In this document: piece after piece, positions 23,100 through 36,650 of the stretch
Numbering within the stretch: the stretch's first letter is position 1
How the letters are laid out: each line of letters opens with the position of its first letter
From: Epiperipatus broadwayi
Taxonomy: Eukaryota; Onychophora; Udeonychophora; Euonychophora; Peripatidae
NCBI GenBank assembly: GCA_028023455.1
Contig: JAQFVV010000018.1
Coordinates: 9,196,771 to 9,260,770, forward strand
Length of the DNA stretch: 64,000 nt
Direction: 5' to 3'
Program-made: the position numbers and the translations under genes
Notes under the pieces: model-generated
Seen by the model: the letters and a program-made list of their open reading frames with translations, nothing else
Told to the model about the DNA's origin: nothing
Databases searched by the model: none

Positions 23100-25420
23100 A
23101 GTGCAGATCATTTTCAAATGAAGGAAGAATGCATAAATTTAAAGAAGAATTGTCTAATATTAAATGGAAATTTATTGAATTTGTGAAGTTACAAGAAACT
23201 GTGAAGGGACAATTGTTTTAAAAAATGTGTATGTATTTTACTACAAAGACACAAATATTGGAAGTACAAATGGGGTGGAATTCATTATAAATAAAAAATG
23301 AAAGAATAATATTGTGGTCATTGATGGTCTACCAGACAGAATGACAAGATTAGTTATTTAACTTAATGGACAATATTAAATTGTGATAATTCAAGTTTCT
23401 ATCTCAACAAGTTTTCATTGTGATGAAGATGAAAAAAAAAATTATGGATTTAGAAAATGCTTTAGATCAGACCCAAGAATGTTTTCATATTGTCATATGA
23501 GACTTCAATGTTTGAATTGCCAAAACAATTGAAAGATGAAAATGTTGCAGATAAATTTGGCTATGGTGATAGAAATGAAAGAGAATGCAGAGTTGTGAAG
23601 TTCATAGAGAAAAAAAAGATTTATTATAAACTTTTTTTGAGAAAAATATTAAATGAGATGGACATGGAAGCATGCAAATGAATATACAATAGAATTGGAA
23701 TATATATTTTTTGATTAATAAAAGATATGTATTTCAAGATTGTAATGTTTTTAATAGTTTCATCACAAAAAGTGATTATCAACTAATGAGATGTGAGAAC
23801 GTATTAATGAAAAACTAGAGAGACAATAATTATTAAAAAAAATAGTAATAACAATTGATATCCCTAACATTCAGTAACATTCTAATAAATGTGCATTAGA
23901 ACTTGCATATCATTCTAAAATATTAACAGATTTTGAAGATGGTTCAGACTTCAATGAAATCAATAACATAACTCATACACTATTGAGAACATCAATAACA
24001 ATAGCCAATAGAAAAAAAAACAGCAATTTACCAATAAATTTCTACTAAAACAAGATAGTGTATGAAGAAAAATAAGAAATTAGATTTTTTTTTTTTAAAT
24101 CCATTGAGAAGAACTAGAGTTTTGTAAAATGATATGAAAAAGAGTTAAATAACTATATACAAAATATGATTATGAATGGGCAAGGAATTATATAGTAATA
24201 AGAACCAAACAAAAAAAACTATTCTCTATAGTTATTAGATCCGAATTTCCACATAATCTAAGAAAGGAAAAGCTCCAGAAAATGATAGAATTATAATAGA
24301 TATCTTTAAAAAAATCGGGTGAAGAAATAAAAAAAATTGTTGGCAAAATATGTATATAATATATCAAATGTCTAAATGATAAAGATGTTCCATGTGGTTG
24401 GAAAAATGTTTAGTAATATTGATATTTAAAAAAGGTGATAAAAAGATATTAAAAATTACAATCAGACTTTTATCAGTTGTATACAAAATCTTTCATCAAC
24501 ATAATTACAATTCGTCTTCAGTAAACTTTGATTTTAACCAATCAAAACAACAAACTAGATTTAAAAGTGGTTTTAATTCAATGAATCACATCCAAGTATA
24601 TAGAAAATACCAATTAATATGAGTTGCTATTATACTTTGGATTTGTAAATTATGAAAAACCATTGGACCATCAAAATATAAGCCTGAGATGCAACAACAA
24701 CTTTAAGATACATGGTGATACTAAGAAGATTAATATTGAAAAGAATTTATGGCAAGGAGATTCCTTATCATCAAAACTTTTTACAGCAGTTTGATAAGTA
24801 ATATTTTGTGGATAAAAATGAGAAGCTAAAGAAGTAAAAGTAAATGAAAATTATTTAATTCATATAGATTTTGTAGCTGATGTGGTTGTTCTTGCAAATA
24901 ATGCTTTGGAACCTCAGGAATGATTGTAAGAGTTACTAGATGAAAGTAAGAAAGTAGTTCTAAAGATAAATGTTGAAAAGTTTAATATAATATTTAATCA
25001 ATTTTCTCAAAAGAAAAAAAATAAAGATTGCCTAATCATGAATTAGAAACTGTTAACAACTGCTAATGCCTTGATTAGATTATTAATATAGAAAGAACTA
25101 TAATGAATGGATTATTAAATTTAATGTTAAAAGAAAATATGCATATTATAGATCTGAGATTCAAACTCTTAACAGAAGAGCAATCCAGAGACTTTTGACC
25201 ACTCAACATAATTTAGAGAGATCTATGTTAGGAGTAATAAGAGATATCAAAAATGAAATACATGGGAGAGAAGACCATCAGCTATCACTGACATCATTGA
25301 AAGAATTCAGAAACTGAAATGGAACTAGGCTTGATATACCATTCAAAAAATAATAATAGATGGACAGTTAAAGTCTTAAACTGGATCCAGAGAGATTATA
25401 GAATACTTCAATTATCCATC
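23100..25420 (+). pseudogene. RTE-type LINE, endonuclease to C-terminus, plus strand
   Basis: The first part (about 23,100-23,760) encodes remnants of the apurinic-type endonuclease. It includes a GDFN-like position changed to DFNV near 23,500, an RNERE segment near 23,570, and an RYVFQDCN segment near 23,725. A TDFEDGSDFNE linker near 23,933 follows. Reverse transcriptase remnants lie from about 24,400, including GFNSMNHIQVY, and the C-terminal region runs to about 25,410. Most of the frame is interrupted. It is the mirror partner of 25,421-28,380: the same protein segments occur there in the same order on the other strand. Confidence 0.7.
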
Positions 25421-28380
25421 TCATATGTTTCCTAGTAATATGTCAAGCCTACTCTATTTCAGTTTTTTAATTCTTTCAATAATGTTAGCAATACATGTTT
25501 GTTCTCACACCCATGTATTTCATTTTTGATCACTTCTTGTTATTCCTGATATACATCTTTCTATACTTCATTTAGCAGTCTAAAGTTTTTGTATTGTTTT
25601 TCTGTTAAGAGCTCTGAGTCTTAAATCCATACGCAAAACTGGTAAAACACAGCTACTAAAAAAATTTCCATTTCAAACATATAAACATTTAATTTAATAT
25701 CAAATTATTTTTGAGAAAAAGTATTCCATCAAGTTTAATTCAATGATTAATTTCATCCATTATGTTACCACCTGTATTAGTAATCTAGAACCAAGTTATT
25801 TGAAGTTGTCAAATTTTTCTGATTTGTGAATATTAATCTTTATTTTCTTCTGATAAAATTCATTGAATATTACTTTAGACTTTTTAGCTTTTATATTTAG
25901 TTCTACCATTTTACTTTCATTTGACAACAATTGTAACATCTCCTGATGCTTTAATATATTATTTACAAAGTCAACCATATCTGAAAAATCTAGATGGTTT
26001 AAATAATCTCCAATTATTTTTTACTCTCTTAGCATGCTATTTTAATCCACAAAATACTTTTTGTAAAACTGCAATAAAAAGTTTTAGAAATATTCAATAC
26101 TCTGGAATAATATTTATTATCATCATGTAATCTAATCATTGCTGCTGTATTTTGGTAAATATTCTTTAAACTATGACAATACCTGGATCTATCTATACTT
26201 TGAGGATCCAATGCTTTACTTATTGTAAAAATGCTTATTGAATCAAATGCCTTTCCAAAACTATAAATCCAAAGCACAATACTATCTTGTATTCATTTCT
26301 CATGTTTAGATGAGATCCTCTGTTAACACCTCTTTTAAATCCAGCTAATTCTGTTGTTTGGTTATAATCCTAAATTAGCTGAAGACAAATTGTAATTATC
26401 TTGACAAAGATTTTGTATAAAAATGATAGAAGACTGATAGTATGTAATATAGCCTTCTTCCGATCATCTAATACATCTTTATCATTTAGACATTTGATAT
26501 AAATACATATACTTTGCCAACAATTTTCCTATTTCTTCATCACCTTCTAAGATATTGATAATAATTTCAACATTTACTGTGGCTGTTCCCTTCTTCATAA
26601 ATATAAATGCATGTCTCATTTCTTCATTTAAAATGTTGGCAATTCAAAAGATGTAATAACTGTAAAGAATTATTCTTGTTCTTTATTACTACGTAATTCT
26701 TTACAGAATTCTTACTCACAGTCCATGATGTCATCTTACTTTTTAATAATAGTTTCACCTTTTCTTCTTCTTGCAGAAACTTCTTTCCTTTCAAAATTGA
26801 GATGCTGATTTACACTTTTACTCTTTTATTCTTTTCTGTAGCTTTTCTTACCAATTCACAATTTTTTTCTTACATTGATATTAACCCTTTTTCATATCGT
26901 TTTATAAAACTCTAGAAATGTAATTTTTCTTAATGAATCATTTTTAAATATTTTCATATTTTCTTTACATTATAAAGTTTACTGATAATTTGCTGCTTTT
27001 TTGTAACAACTATCTTTCTTGCAGTTCTTAAGAGTATTAGTGCATCAATTGCCCTCTTATTAATTTTCATTCAAATCTGAACCATCTTCAAAATCTGTTA
27101 ATATTTTAAAATGATTTGGAAATTCTAATATAAATTCATCGAAGTGTTTATGAAGATTAGGGATATCAACTATTGTTTTCTTAATATTTTCCATTCTCTC
27201 CAGTTTTGCATTAACATGTATGTGTCTTGCATCACAATCTTGAAATACATATTTTTTATTAATCAAAATATAATCCAATTCTGCTGTACCTTCATTTCCA
27301 TGTCCACTTTCATTTAGCATTTTTATCAAAAACAGAATTCATATTCCACAAATAAGTGACTTCTCCCATTTCTATCACGTTAAGCAAATTCATCCACAAC
27401 ACTTGCAACTTTCAATTGTTTACTAATTCTAGCATTAAAATCTCCCACACAATTTTAAAATGCTTGGTTTGATGAAAAGCATTTTGTACATTTATATAAA
27501 AATCCTTTATTTCTCCATCATTTTGGGGAAAAACTTGAATTATCTGTATTTAATATTATCCACTAATCTATTCATTCAGTATACTAAATGTTTACTAAAT
27601 AGCGAAATTTGAACTTAGGATTTTCAGACTATATTCATCCTCCACTCCGTCTTACAACTGATACACATGACCATACACACGTGAAAAAAAAATAATACCC
27701 AATATACATATTTCATGCAGAACCAGCACTCATCAGTTGGGCCAGATCATAATCTCCCACACATACATATAATCAGTGCTCAAATTATATTAAGATCATG
27801 CAGAACTAGCACTCATCAGTTGGGCTAGATCATAATCTCCCACACATATATACAATCAGTGCTCAGCTTATATTAAGATTGTGCAGAACTAGCACTCATC
27901 AGTTGGGCCAGATCATAATCTCCCACACATATATGTAATCAGTGCTCAGCTTATATTAAGATCGTATGATTGTATATATGCCTGAGAGATTATGATCTGA
28001 CCCAACTAATGAGTGCTGGTTTTGCACAAAATACATATATTGAGAATTATTTATCCTTTTCACATGTTTGATCATGTGTATTGGTTGTTTGAGATGGAGT
28101 GGAGGATGAATATAGACTGAAAATCCTAAGTTCAAATCCCTCTATTTATTATCCATTAAGTTAAATATCACAATATTGCTCTTCCAATTCTTATTTATAA
28201 CAAATCCCATTCCACTTGTACTTCCCATATTGGTGTTTTTATAATAAAATACATGACCACTTTTTAAACCAATTGTCTCTCCATCTTTTTTCCTAACTTT
28301 GCAAAATTCAACAATGTCCTATAAATATTAAACAGTTCCTCTTCCAATTTATGCAATCTTACTTCACCTTAAAATGATTG
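25421..28380 (-). pseudogene. RTE-type LINE, minus strand, interrupted by a palindrome
   Basis: Minus-strand frames give, in order, an endonuclease start (28,380-28,170), then after the palindromic insertion the rest of the endonuclease, ending in ELDYILINKKYVFQDCD near 27,250. The same TDFEDGSDLNE linker as the plus copy lies near 27,070. A reverse transcriptase piece with FGKAFDSISIFTISKALD is near 26,250, and a VELNIKAKKSKVIFNEF segment is near 25,870. The C-terminal block reaches about 25,421. The product would be the target-nicking and copying enzyme of the LINE, but it is broken by many stops. It abuts the tail of the plus-strand copy, so the pair forms a diverged inverted repeat of more than 2 kb per arm. 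Confidence 0.7.
27597..28147. repeat. Palindromic repeat, family A copy 2
   Basis: The ends are inverted copies (ATTTGAACTTAGGATTTTCA on the left, its reverse complement on the right), and so are the inner blocks, around a centre near 27,965. The left arm holds about three direct units of 83 bp (27,709-27,957), each with CAGTTGGG, CATAATCTCCCACACA and AGTGCTCA. The inner blocks match the palindrome at 5,737-6,356. On the right arm GACTGAAAATCC is followed by AGTTCAAATCCC, which resembles a tRNA anticodon stem plus B box, so the arms may derive from a tRNA-type SINE. The repeat sits inside the endonuclease part of the minus-strand RTE element. Confidence 0.75.
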
Positions 28381-29451
28381 GCAATCATAAGTACCGACAT
28401 AAATGATCATCTTAAAGGGAAGCCAATGTACACAATCAGAGGATTATTAGCACTTTCCTTAGTTGTATCTATCATAATAGTAAATAACTATTTTAAAAAA
28501 ATCAATGATACACATTCATCACACTTTCAAGAAAACTTGACTGATATTTCAGTTATAAACTATTAGGAAATTGAGAAGAAAGACTATGATGTTTCTTGAT
28601 TTTAAATTCAGATAAATAGATCATCCACATTCCTTTACTGTAAAAATAATTATATAGTAATAACAGCTGCATTTTTCAAGAAAGTGGTGTGTACAATTTA
28701 CCTTACTTAGTTCTTTTGGGGCCTCAGAGAAATTTGGATCTGTTCATAAAATATAAGTCAAATTCTTTGCATGATAACAATTTTCTTAATATGTTCTATT
28801 CTATTATGTCTAGCACAACTATAAAAAATATTTTCAGAAAGCTCTAACAAATAGTCTGAATGCCAACATCAATCCATAAAGATTACTTTTTATAAAAATA
28901 TTTTAAATATAAATAATCAAAATTTTAAACCTTAATAATGTCAGGAAAGTTTTAAAATTTATACAATCAATCAATTTCTAGTATTTTATTTTGATTTTAG
29001 CATGTAATGATTCAGAGTGACTATCAATAATAATATGCAAGACATAACTAAAGTATTAAGACTTTCATAATGTAAAGCACCAACTATATAAAACATTTCA
29101 ACTCCTGTTAAAATAAACGCAGGCATATAGATTTGTGGTATCAAAGGCCTCACAATTCCTATTAATTATGTACCAGGCATTGCATAGTTAACAGGGGAAA
29201 ATATGACTCCATAATCATTATCCTACTGCAGAGTCATCTCAGTAACATGAGTAAACAATAGACATTATAATGAATGCACTTGTCCCAGACTAGTTTCTGG
29301 TTATTGAGCTTCTGAAAGACTCACACTTAAACAGTTCTTCAATTTAAATTCACTAAAAAAAATTTTGTTTGAATGAAACCTGAGCTTTTTCAATCAAATG
29401 TAATCAGAAACTTTTTATTAAATCCAGATCAATTAATAAGTGTAATCAAAA
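28381..29451. other. AT-rich DNA without recognisable gene
   Basis: No exon or transposon domain is recognised. A slightly GC-richer part at 29,100-29,300 has no meaningful frame. Confidence 0.5.
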
Positions 29452-29554
29452 CTATCTCTCCCTCCTCTCTTTCTTTCTATTTCTACTTCCTTCTCCCCCA
29501 TTTTCTTCCCTACTTTCCTTCTTCCTCCCTCTCCTCTCCTCTCCTTCTCTCTCT
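29452..29554. repeat. Pyrimidine tract of about 100 bp
   Basis: An almost uninterrupted C/T run with only a handful of A bases, rich in CTCC and CTTC words. Such mirror-like polypyrimidine tracts can form triplex DNA and occur in introns. No gene is attached to it here. Confidence 0.85.
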
Positions 29555-29869
29555 AAAAAACCTAATCTCACTTTTATTAAGTGATTATATTAAATCATTT
29601 GGATTATTGCTCAAAAGTTCATAAAAAGTTTGAGGACTAGAATGGATAGGAAGGCTTTATCTAAATTCCTAAGCAATAAACCATTTATTATTTATTATAG
29701 ACATTTTAATAAAAATATGTGATACCTCTGAAATTCAAGATCTATGGATTGAGTTTAGTCTGTCACTTTTTGTACTCAATTTTCTTGTGAACTCCCAAGC
29801 TATAAACCATTATAATCAGTCACCATGTGCATGTATGCAAGTTGCGCAGGGCACAAAGGCACTCATCCT

Positions 29870-30400
29870 AGGGATTCCAAGATAATTAATAAAATTTGTA
29901 TGTAAATGAAAATGTTTACATTTTAGAATCACTTAATTGTTAAAAATATGTTCAGAGTTTAAATATTTTTTATTTAAATATGACAGGAATACTTCTTTAC
30001 TTAGACTTATTGCGATAATTGCCCAAGCTTCAAATTTTGAGGCTCGAGCTTGAAATATACTTTATATATATTCTTATCATTGCACTAAACTGGACAGGCC
30101 ATTGCCACTTTGTCACAATAATTAATAAAACCTATATGTAAATGTTTAGTCTCCAAATCACTTTACTGTTAGAAACATGTTACCTTTGTAAATATTTTTC
30201 ATTTAAATATAAATGAATACTTCTTTACTTATACTTGTTGTGACAATAACTTGAACTTGACGTATATTATCTATATACTTTATCATTGCATTAAACTTAA
30301 CATGTTAATGCCCTTTTTTTCATTATAATTTATAAAATTTATATGTAAATGAAAATTTCAGATTTCCCAATCATTTTTATTTAAACATCCTAATTTATAT
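29870..30400. repeat. Three diverged tandem repeats of ~210-235 bp
   Basis: The block TAATTAATAAAA followed by TATGTAAATG starts at about 29,883, 30,119 and, changed, 30,327. In the first two units it is followed by a TTTAAATAT...AATACTTCTTTACTTA segment. The copies have drifted considerably and the third is partial. No coding capacity. Confidence 0.65.
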
Positions 30401-30512
30401 AAAAAGTAACACATCACTATTAATAATTTATTTTTAAAAAATTATTTTAAAAATATTGCCTCAATTACATTATGTTTATCAATGATATTTTACAGAACTA
30501 ATATGTCTTATT

Positions 30513-30600
30513 CAGTTTAGAGTAGTGGTAGAGAGATGGACTCTGAAATGTGGTATACTAAGATTGATTCCACTGCTGCCTTGTGTAAAATTTATTTAAT
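30513..30600 (+). repeat. tRNA-derived SINE head
   Basis: The run from TTTAGAGTAGTGGTAGAG (A-box-like) through GGACTCTGAAATG to AGATTGATTCC (B-box-like) has tRNA spacing and wording. Each box has about one mismatch to consensus, so it is probably no longer transcribed. The tail continues into AT-rich sequence. Confidence 0.5.
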
Positions 30601-33229
30601 AATGATAATATCTTTCCTTTTTTTTATTATACTGCATTATCTTTTTACATGTTTTACTAAAAAGCTTTTCCTTAGATGTGGACTGTGGTTTGTTCTATAG
30701 CTAAAAACTTGTAATTGATCGATAATCCACACTATGGTTCAAATCTAAGGAAGACAGAATGAGTCAAAAATATAATTTTAAAAAAGACATTATTGCATGC
30801 CAAAATATTTAATTCTTAACAAAGTTTATGATAATGATATTGTTTAAAGCAATTCTCTTGACAAAATGTCTAAAAAATGCATAGTGAAACAAAACCAAGT
30901 GATTGATTTTTTTTTTTATAGTTATCCAATAAAACCTACGAGTAAACAAAATAAAGTGCAATGCATTTTAATGGCCTCTAAAAGCATATCGAATAAACAA
31001 TCTAAGTAAAAAAATTTAAAATTTTTTCTATTAAATACATCCTGGCTGAATCCCTAATTGTCAAATTATATAATAAAGTATAATATATATAATAAAACTT
31101 AGTTATTGATAAGCATTCAAAAAAACTAAATAAAGTAGTATAAATATTTTATTATTGAAGAAAAACAAAGAAAATATTTAGATGTAAACAAGTTATATGT
31201 AAGAGGTCCTGAATTAAAAGTAACTAATGGATTTTTAAAACAATTATTTTTAACAAGTTGGTACTAATGGAATGAAAAAATATTATATCAGCCAAGTTAT
31301 TTAAAGTTAACCTAGTTTGGTGATACTGAGGAAATGTAAATATTACATCAATAAACAATGTATGAAAATTTAAAATATCAAACCATATATATAATAAATT
31401 ATAATTATTAATAATGGAATAACACACACAAAAATTTTAAATAATGTGAATATTTTATTATTGATAACTTTGTTAATAAAAACATGAACTAGTTTTTATA
31501 TGAGAGATTTTGAATGGATTTTCAAGCAAACAAAAACTATTTTTAATGAATTATTGACATGCTAGTTAAAATTGATATAAATATTGATAAAGAAGTCTAA
31601 GAATTACATCATTTTTTACAATTATTGTACTTCAGAAAGGTAGCAGGATTTTTCTCTTAATTATGTGGTATGGAGCTTGGAGGCAAAGTATTTCAGAGAA
31701 TCATACTCTGGTTGTAGATATTTTTAATAAGCAGGTAGGTAAATTAGAAATAGAATTACTTATATAATATCAGACCAGTCCCAGAAGGGGGTGGGGACAG
31801 TGCAATGCTTTCATGGGTATAAAGAGAGAGGTTTCTTTTAAATATGATAAAAACACATATATTTAAAAAATTATCCTATTTGTAGATATTTCCTATTTTG
31901 ACTAACAATTTTGCAGGTTTGTCCCCAAAATAATATGATTAAAAGAAAAAATTAAAAATTTCAAATTCAATAAATTGACACATTACTAAATAAATATTTT
32001 TGTTTTAAGATATTTAATTATTGTTTCAAAAATTTTTTTTTTTTAAACATTAATTTGTTTTATTTTAACAAGCATTTTAATCTCCGGGTTTATTTTATAG
32101 AAATAAATGAATAAAACACATAAGGTATTTATCAAACACATTAACACATTAAATGACTAAACCAATATTTTCAAGTTTTTCTTGCAAAAGCAATGACAAA
32201 AAATGACTTAATTTACAAATTCAATTTCACAGAATGGGAGAGGAGAGTATCTTGCACAAAGGTGCTTCTTACCCACATATTGAAAGCAATAGATCGACTG
32301 CAACCGTAAGTTTTAGAACCACTGTATATATTGTACAATCTTTTGATGCTTTAAATCCAAAAACAGGTTGTTGTTTTTTATTTCTGTAAAATGTAAGCAA
32401 ATGACATCATTTGTTTTCAATAAAGCTCTATTTTATTGTTGTTAAAAATACATTTGAAAGTATGGCTACTCTCTTTAATCAAAAGTTTTAATTTATATGG
32501 GAAAGTTCTAATTACATTGATGTCAACCACATATTTTGTTTTTGAATTTTTATATTTTTAAATCCATAATATCTTTGAAAATGATAAGATCAATTGCTAA
32601 TTGTAAAAAATGTTTTAATTTCTGCTATCTTATTTCAAAGCTCCTTGCAAATTTTTGTGTATAGAAATAATGCTTCTATCTGACAAGCATATGCAACCAA
32701 TACAAATTTTTAATCCAGACAGATAATCACCTTTTCCAAGATAATTCAGCAATTGAATATCAAAAGTTTGTTGTAGTTCTTGTTTCCAACCATTCACTAA
32801 TCCTTAAATAAGTTCTTATAATGGGTTCAGATATTCCTAATTAATAAGAAATATCTACAGTTCATTTTTCTTTCTCTTTTTGATAATTTCTAGTTTTTAA
32901 TATAACTTATAATAACATCTTTTTTATTAAGAATTAATAGCACAACAATATCCAGACTTAAACTAAGTTCATATATATATTATATATATATAAATGTATA
33001 AATAAATCTTTTATAATCACCTTCATATTGATATGATTCCAGCAGTTAATATTTTTTAAGCTTCCACTTTTTGTAAAATATTTTGTAAACTTCCAGATCT
33101 TGAAGCTTTCAATTATGATATTGTTCTACAATTGTTCAAATTTGGTCATAAAAAAATGTGTAAAACATGCAGATATTAAAATGAGGATCTCTAAACATAT
33201 CAACATAATCATAATTTCAACCACTACTA
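30601..33229. other. Long AT-rich gene-free stretch
   Basis: No coding feature is seen. An imperfect inverted repeat lies at about 30,668-30,755 (CCTTAGAT...ATCTAAGG ends). A G-rich patch AGAAGGGGGTGGGGACAG near 31,785 is isolated. A TA microsatellite lies near 32,970. Confidence 0.5.
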
Positions 33230-33480
33230 ATCCATTACAGAACAAAGGTCTCTCCAAAATTCACAGTTTCTCTGATCCATAGTTTCACTACTTAACTCTA
33301 AAAAATTCTATTTCCTTCATCCATCTCAAATATAAGATCTTTCCATGTCTTTTAGAATCTCTTTGATCCACATTACAACTTCAACTGTCCAACTACTATT
33401 AGCTCTTCTAGCAATAGATTCAGTCCAGCTTCATTTCAATCTCTTTGAATTCTTTCAGTGATATCAATTTATAGATTACT
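33230..33480 (-). pseudogene. RTE-type LINE 3' fragment
   Basis: The minus strand encodes the end of an RTE-type protein: a segment with SLKEF and EIEMKLD near 33,440 takes the place of the usual IERIxxLKW block. A basic stretch follows, and the last residues NCEFWRDL near 33,260 match the W-R-D-L ending of the copy at 15,904-17,085. Only the C-terminus remains, with frameshifts. This is typical 5' truncation of a LINE. Confidence 0.55.
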
Positions 33481-34538
33481 ATCATTTATATTTGATTTCC
33501 TGTCATTCTAATATATATATATTGTGTCTTTAGATAATGTGTAATATATAAATAATAACAAGCACAATCAGATTTTTTTTAAAACTTTAAAATGAAACAT
33601 TTTTAAATACAAGATGTTTTTTGCCTTCTGAAATTAAAAAAGTGATTATCTTAGTCTCTTAAATGAAAGTACAGTACTAATGTGAATACAGGAAATACAT
33701 TTCCCATGACAATAGTGAATAAATAATTACACATTTATAACTACATGAGATATTCCATTCTTTCAATTAAGAATAATTAGAGCATCTCTTACTAACACTA
33801 TCAATCAAATGTAAGATGATAGCAATGATTCCTTCATTTAGGGTAAAATCAATAATAAAGTTAATATTTTATTCGATTTAACATTAAGTTGCTTTATTTA
33901 ATCACTAAATTGAATATCTGTGGTTGTTTTTTTTTAAAAAGAAGATATTTACAAATATAAACAGAATGGTTTTCCATATTTTCATTAAACTTTTTATTTT
34001 ATCTGATTTTTTTTTTCAAAAAAAAAAAACAACAACAATAAAACAATTAAAGCGAAGTATATTCTCATAATTAGAACACTTATGAATTATATTCTAAATG
34101 TTTAATAAAAGGCTTTATCCACAATATAATCTACTAAAAATCATTTGATTCATCTCTTAGTATATATCTTCATTCATAGCTTCATGCAAACAATTGAATA
34201 GTTAATGGACATCAGATGGAAATGCAATTCATGTCTCCAAATTCTTACCACTGACTAAACAAAAGTCAATTAAATCAAAAACTTGATTGAGAATTAAGAA
34301 TATTAATCAAAGAGTTATCTGATATTGTTACACTCAAATAAAGAATATCCTTACAGCAAATAGGTTGTATCTGAAGGCACTGATTGCAGTGTCATTAAAT
34401 CTCTATTATTTCATAAGAGTATAATGATTCCTTTTACATTATAAGAAGACAAATGGCATATATTATTATTAGAAGTTATCATATAAAAAATAATTAAATG
34501 GTTTGTGGCTTTGTAGTTCACATAAAGTTCATGCATAG
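33481..34538. other. AT-rich DNA without recognisable gene
   Basis: Homopolymer-rich AT sequence (A/T runs near 34,005-34,035). No gene is recognised. Confidence 0.5.
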
Positions 34539-34640
34539 GAAATGCAGTGGCTTAACTAATAGAGCACTTTTATGTTTGAGTTTCAACATGACCAGAGATT
34601 TTATCCTCAATTTATTTTATCCATAGTCTAATGATTGCCC
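34539..34640 (+). repeat. tRNA-derived SINE head
   Basis: GTGGCTTAACTAATAGAGCA is very close to the 5' half of a tRNA including the A box. It is followed at tRNA spacing by TTTGAGTTTCAACATGACC, a damaged B box and T-arm. Decay of the B box suggests an old copy. Confidence 0.55.
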
Positions 34641-36650
34641 AACATATTCACCTATTGATATCTTTTTTATATATATTAAACTATTGTAAAAGGCAAAATT
34701 AGAAGAGCATATGTCAGTAATATTACTTATGAGCTGTGATTAAATAATGCAATGCCATTTAGTACAAAGTCAATACTCTGCCAAAAGTCTACAATTATGC
34801 AGTTAAATACAATCAAAAGATAACTTATGACTTTTATTCATTTGCTCATTTTAATTTTAATTATTAAACTAGATATTATTCTTCTATGTGCTCAACAATG
34901 TGAAATTTTTCCATCTTAAAAAAATATTTCAGCATTCATTTATTTAATATATTATTCTTATTTAATTAGTGAGTTAAATTTTGAAGTAAGACCCATTTTA
35001 TTTTTAATGATTATCAATTTTTTTTCCTTGTTTCCGATCATTAGTCTCATATCTGATAATAACTTTCTCTTTGGCATGTTTGATTACACTTATTCTACAT
35101 AATGTCCCTAAGTCTACATCATATATTTTTTATTTTTTACAGACCATGATTTATCTCAACAAAACAAACAAAATTTGATAATAGAAAATTGCATTAAAAA
35201 AAAAACCTGATACAAAATTTAAGAGTGCCACCAAATCACAAGCAGTAAAATAGTATTGTTAATTTTTTTTTATAAAATCACATAATAAATCTTCAAAGAA
35301 ATCAACTAATGGTGATATATCAACTGCTATCATTGCTTGCTGTAGCAGAAGTATCAAAAAATCTGTTAATTATTATCTTTTAACACAACAGTGACAAAAT
35401 TAGCACCTACTACAATATTAATATTCATAAATAGTAAACATATAAATTTCAGCTACTTAATTATATGATCATGACTAACAGATTTTTATTCAGTATTCTA
35501 TTTTAATGGTGAAGTTTTGTGAATTTTTTTTTTTTAAAAAAAAAATTGAGGTAAATCAAAAAAACATTCACAATTGATTTCTACATAATCTATGCAGATA
35601 AATTACCTTAAATGATCAAAATGTAATATGATCAATGGTAAAATTTGAAAATATTGCGTCATGGGCTCCTTTTATCAAAATATCAATAAACTATTTACAA
35701 ATGCTCTAGAGAAAAAGCTCTTCCTATAATCTTGAATGACAATAGAAAATTCTTAAATAATTCCAGAAAAACATTCCTGCACATTACAACGTCAATAAAA
35801 AAAAAATTATAGTTATTACATAAGAATTAAAGACAGGTTGAATGTCTGAAAGATTGTGAATCACAGTTATTAGATTTTTATGTTTGGGGATCACTTAAAA
35901 GCATTGATAACATGGAGAAATTTAGATAAATTAAACATTAATTTCAGCACAATCTTTAGGCAACTAATAATATTACTTCTGGCATCATTATTACATTTGA
36001 TATTTATAAAAAGCTTAAATTTGTGTATTGAAAATAAAGTCAGTAGATTAAGGAAGTTCTGCAAATATGAGCTTTGTTCTGCCTTTTCTTACATTTGTTT
36101 TCCTATAATGCTAGACTTATGAAACATCATATAGTTCCACAGATATTATAGTAAAAGTCTTAAATATGTACTTTTTCAAACTCTTGAATTACTTTCTAGA
36201 TATGAATCAATGTCATTGTATCAATGATTAACAAACCATTTTTTTAATTTTTTTTAATATTTAAATGTTATTAGAGCAATCTAATGAGCTTTAGATTTTT
36301 CACTTTTTTAAAAATATTAGTATTTTGCTTTCCAATCCCATTACTATATTTTAAAAATCTCTGCCTTTCTCAGTTTACATTATAAGACAGTAATACTATC
36401 TCTCCTCTAGTTTAGAAACCTAATATATGCAGTGAATAAAATCAATAAATACTATGATTTACTTTAAACTAAGACAAGAATTTTAAAAAAAATGTTTAAA
36501 TATGATATAGTAAATATTAATTGTACATATTGTACCAGTTTAAAACCTGTTCCATTTTTCACCCACATATTAAAATAGGTATATAAAAGAGAAAAAAATA
36601 ACAGAGTTAATTCCTGTTATAAAAATGTTAAATGGGATCAACGCAGAGTA
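34641..36650. other. AT-rich DNA without recognisable gene
   Basis: About 2 kb with no recognised exon, transposon or RNA gene. A/T homopolymers lie near 35,190 and 35,528. Confidence 0.5.
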
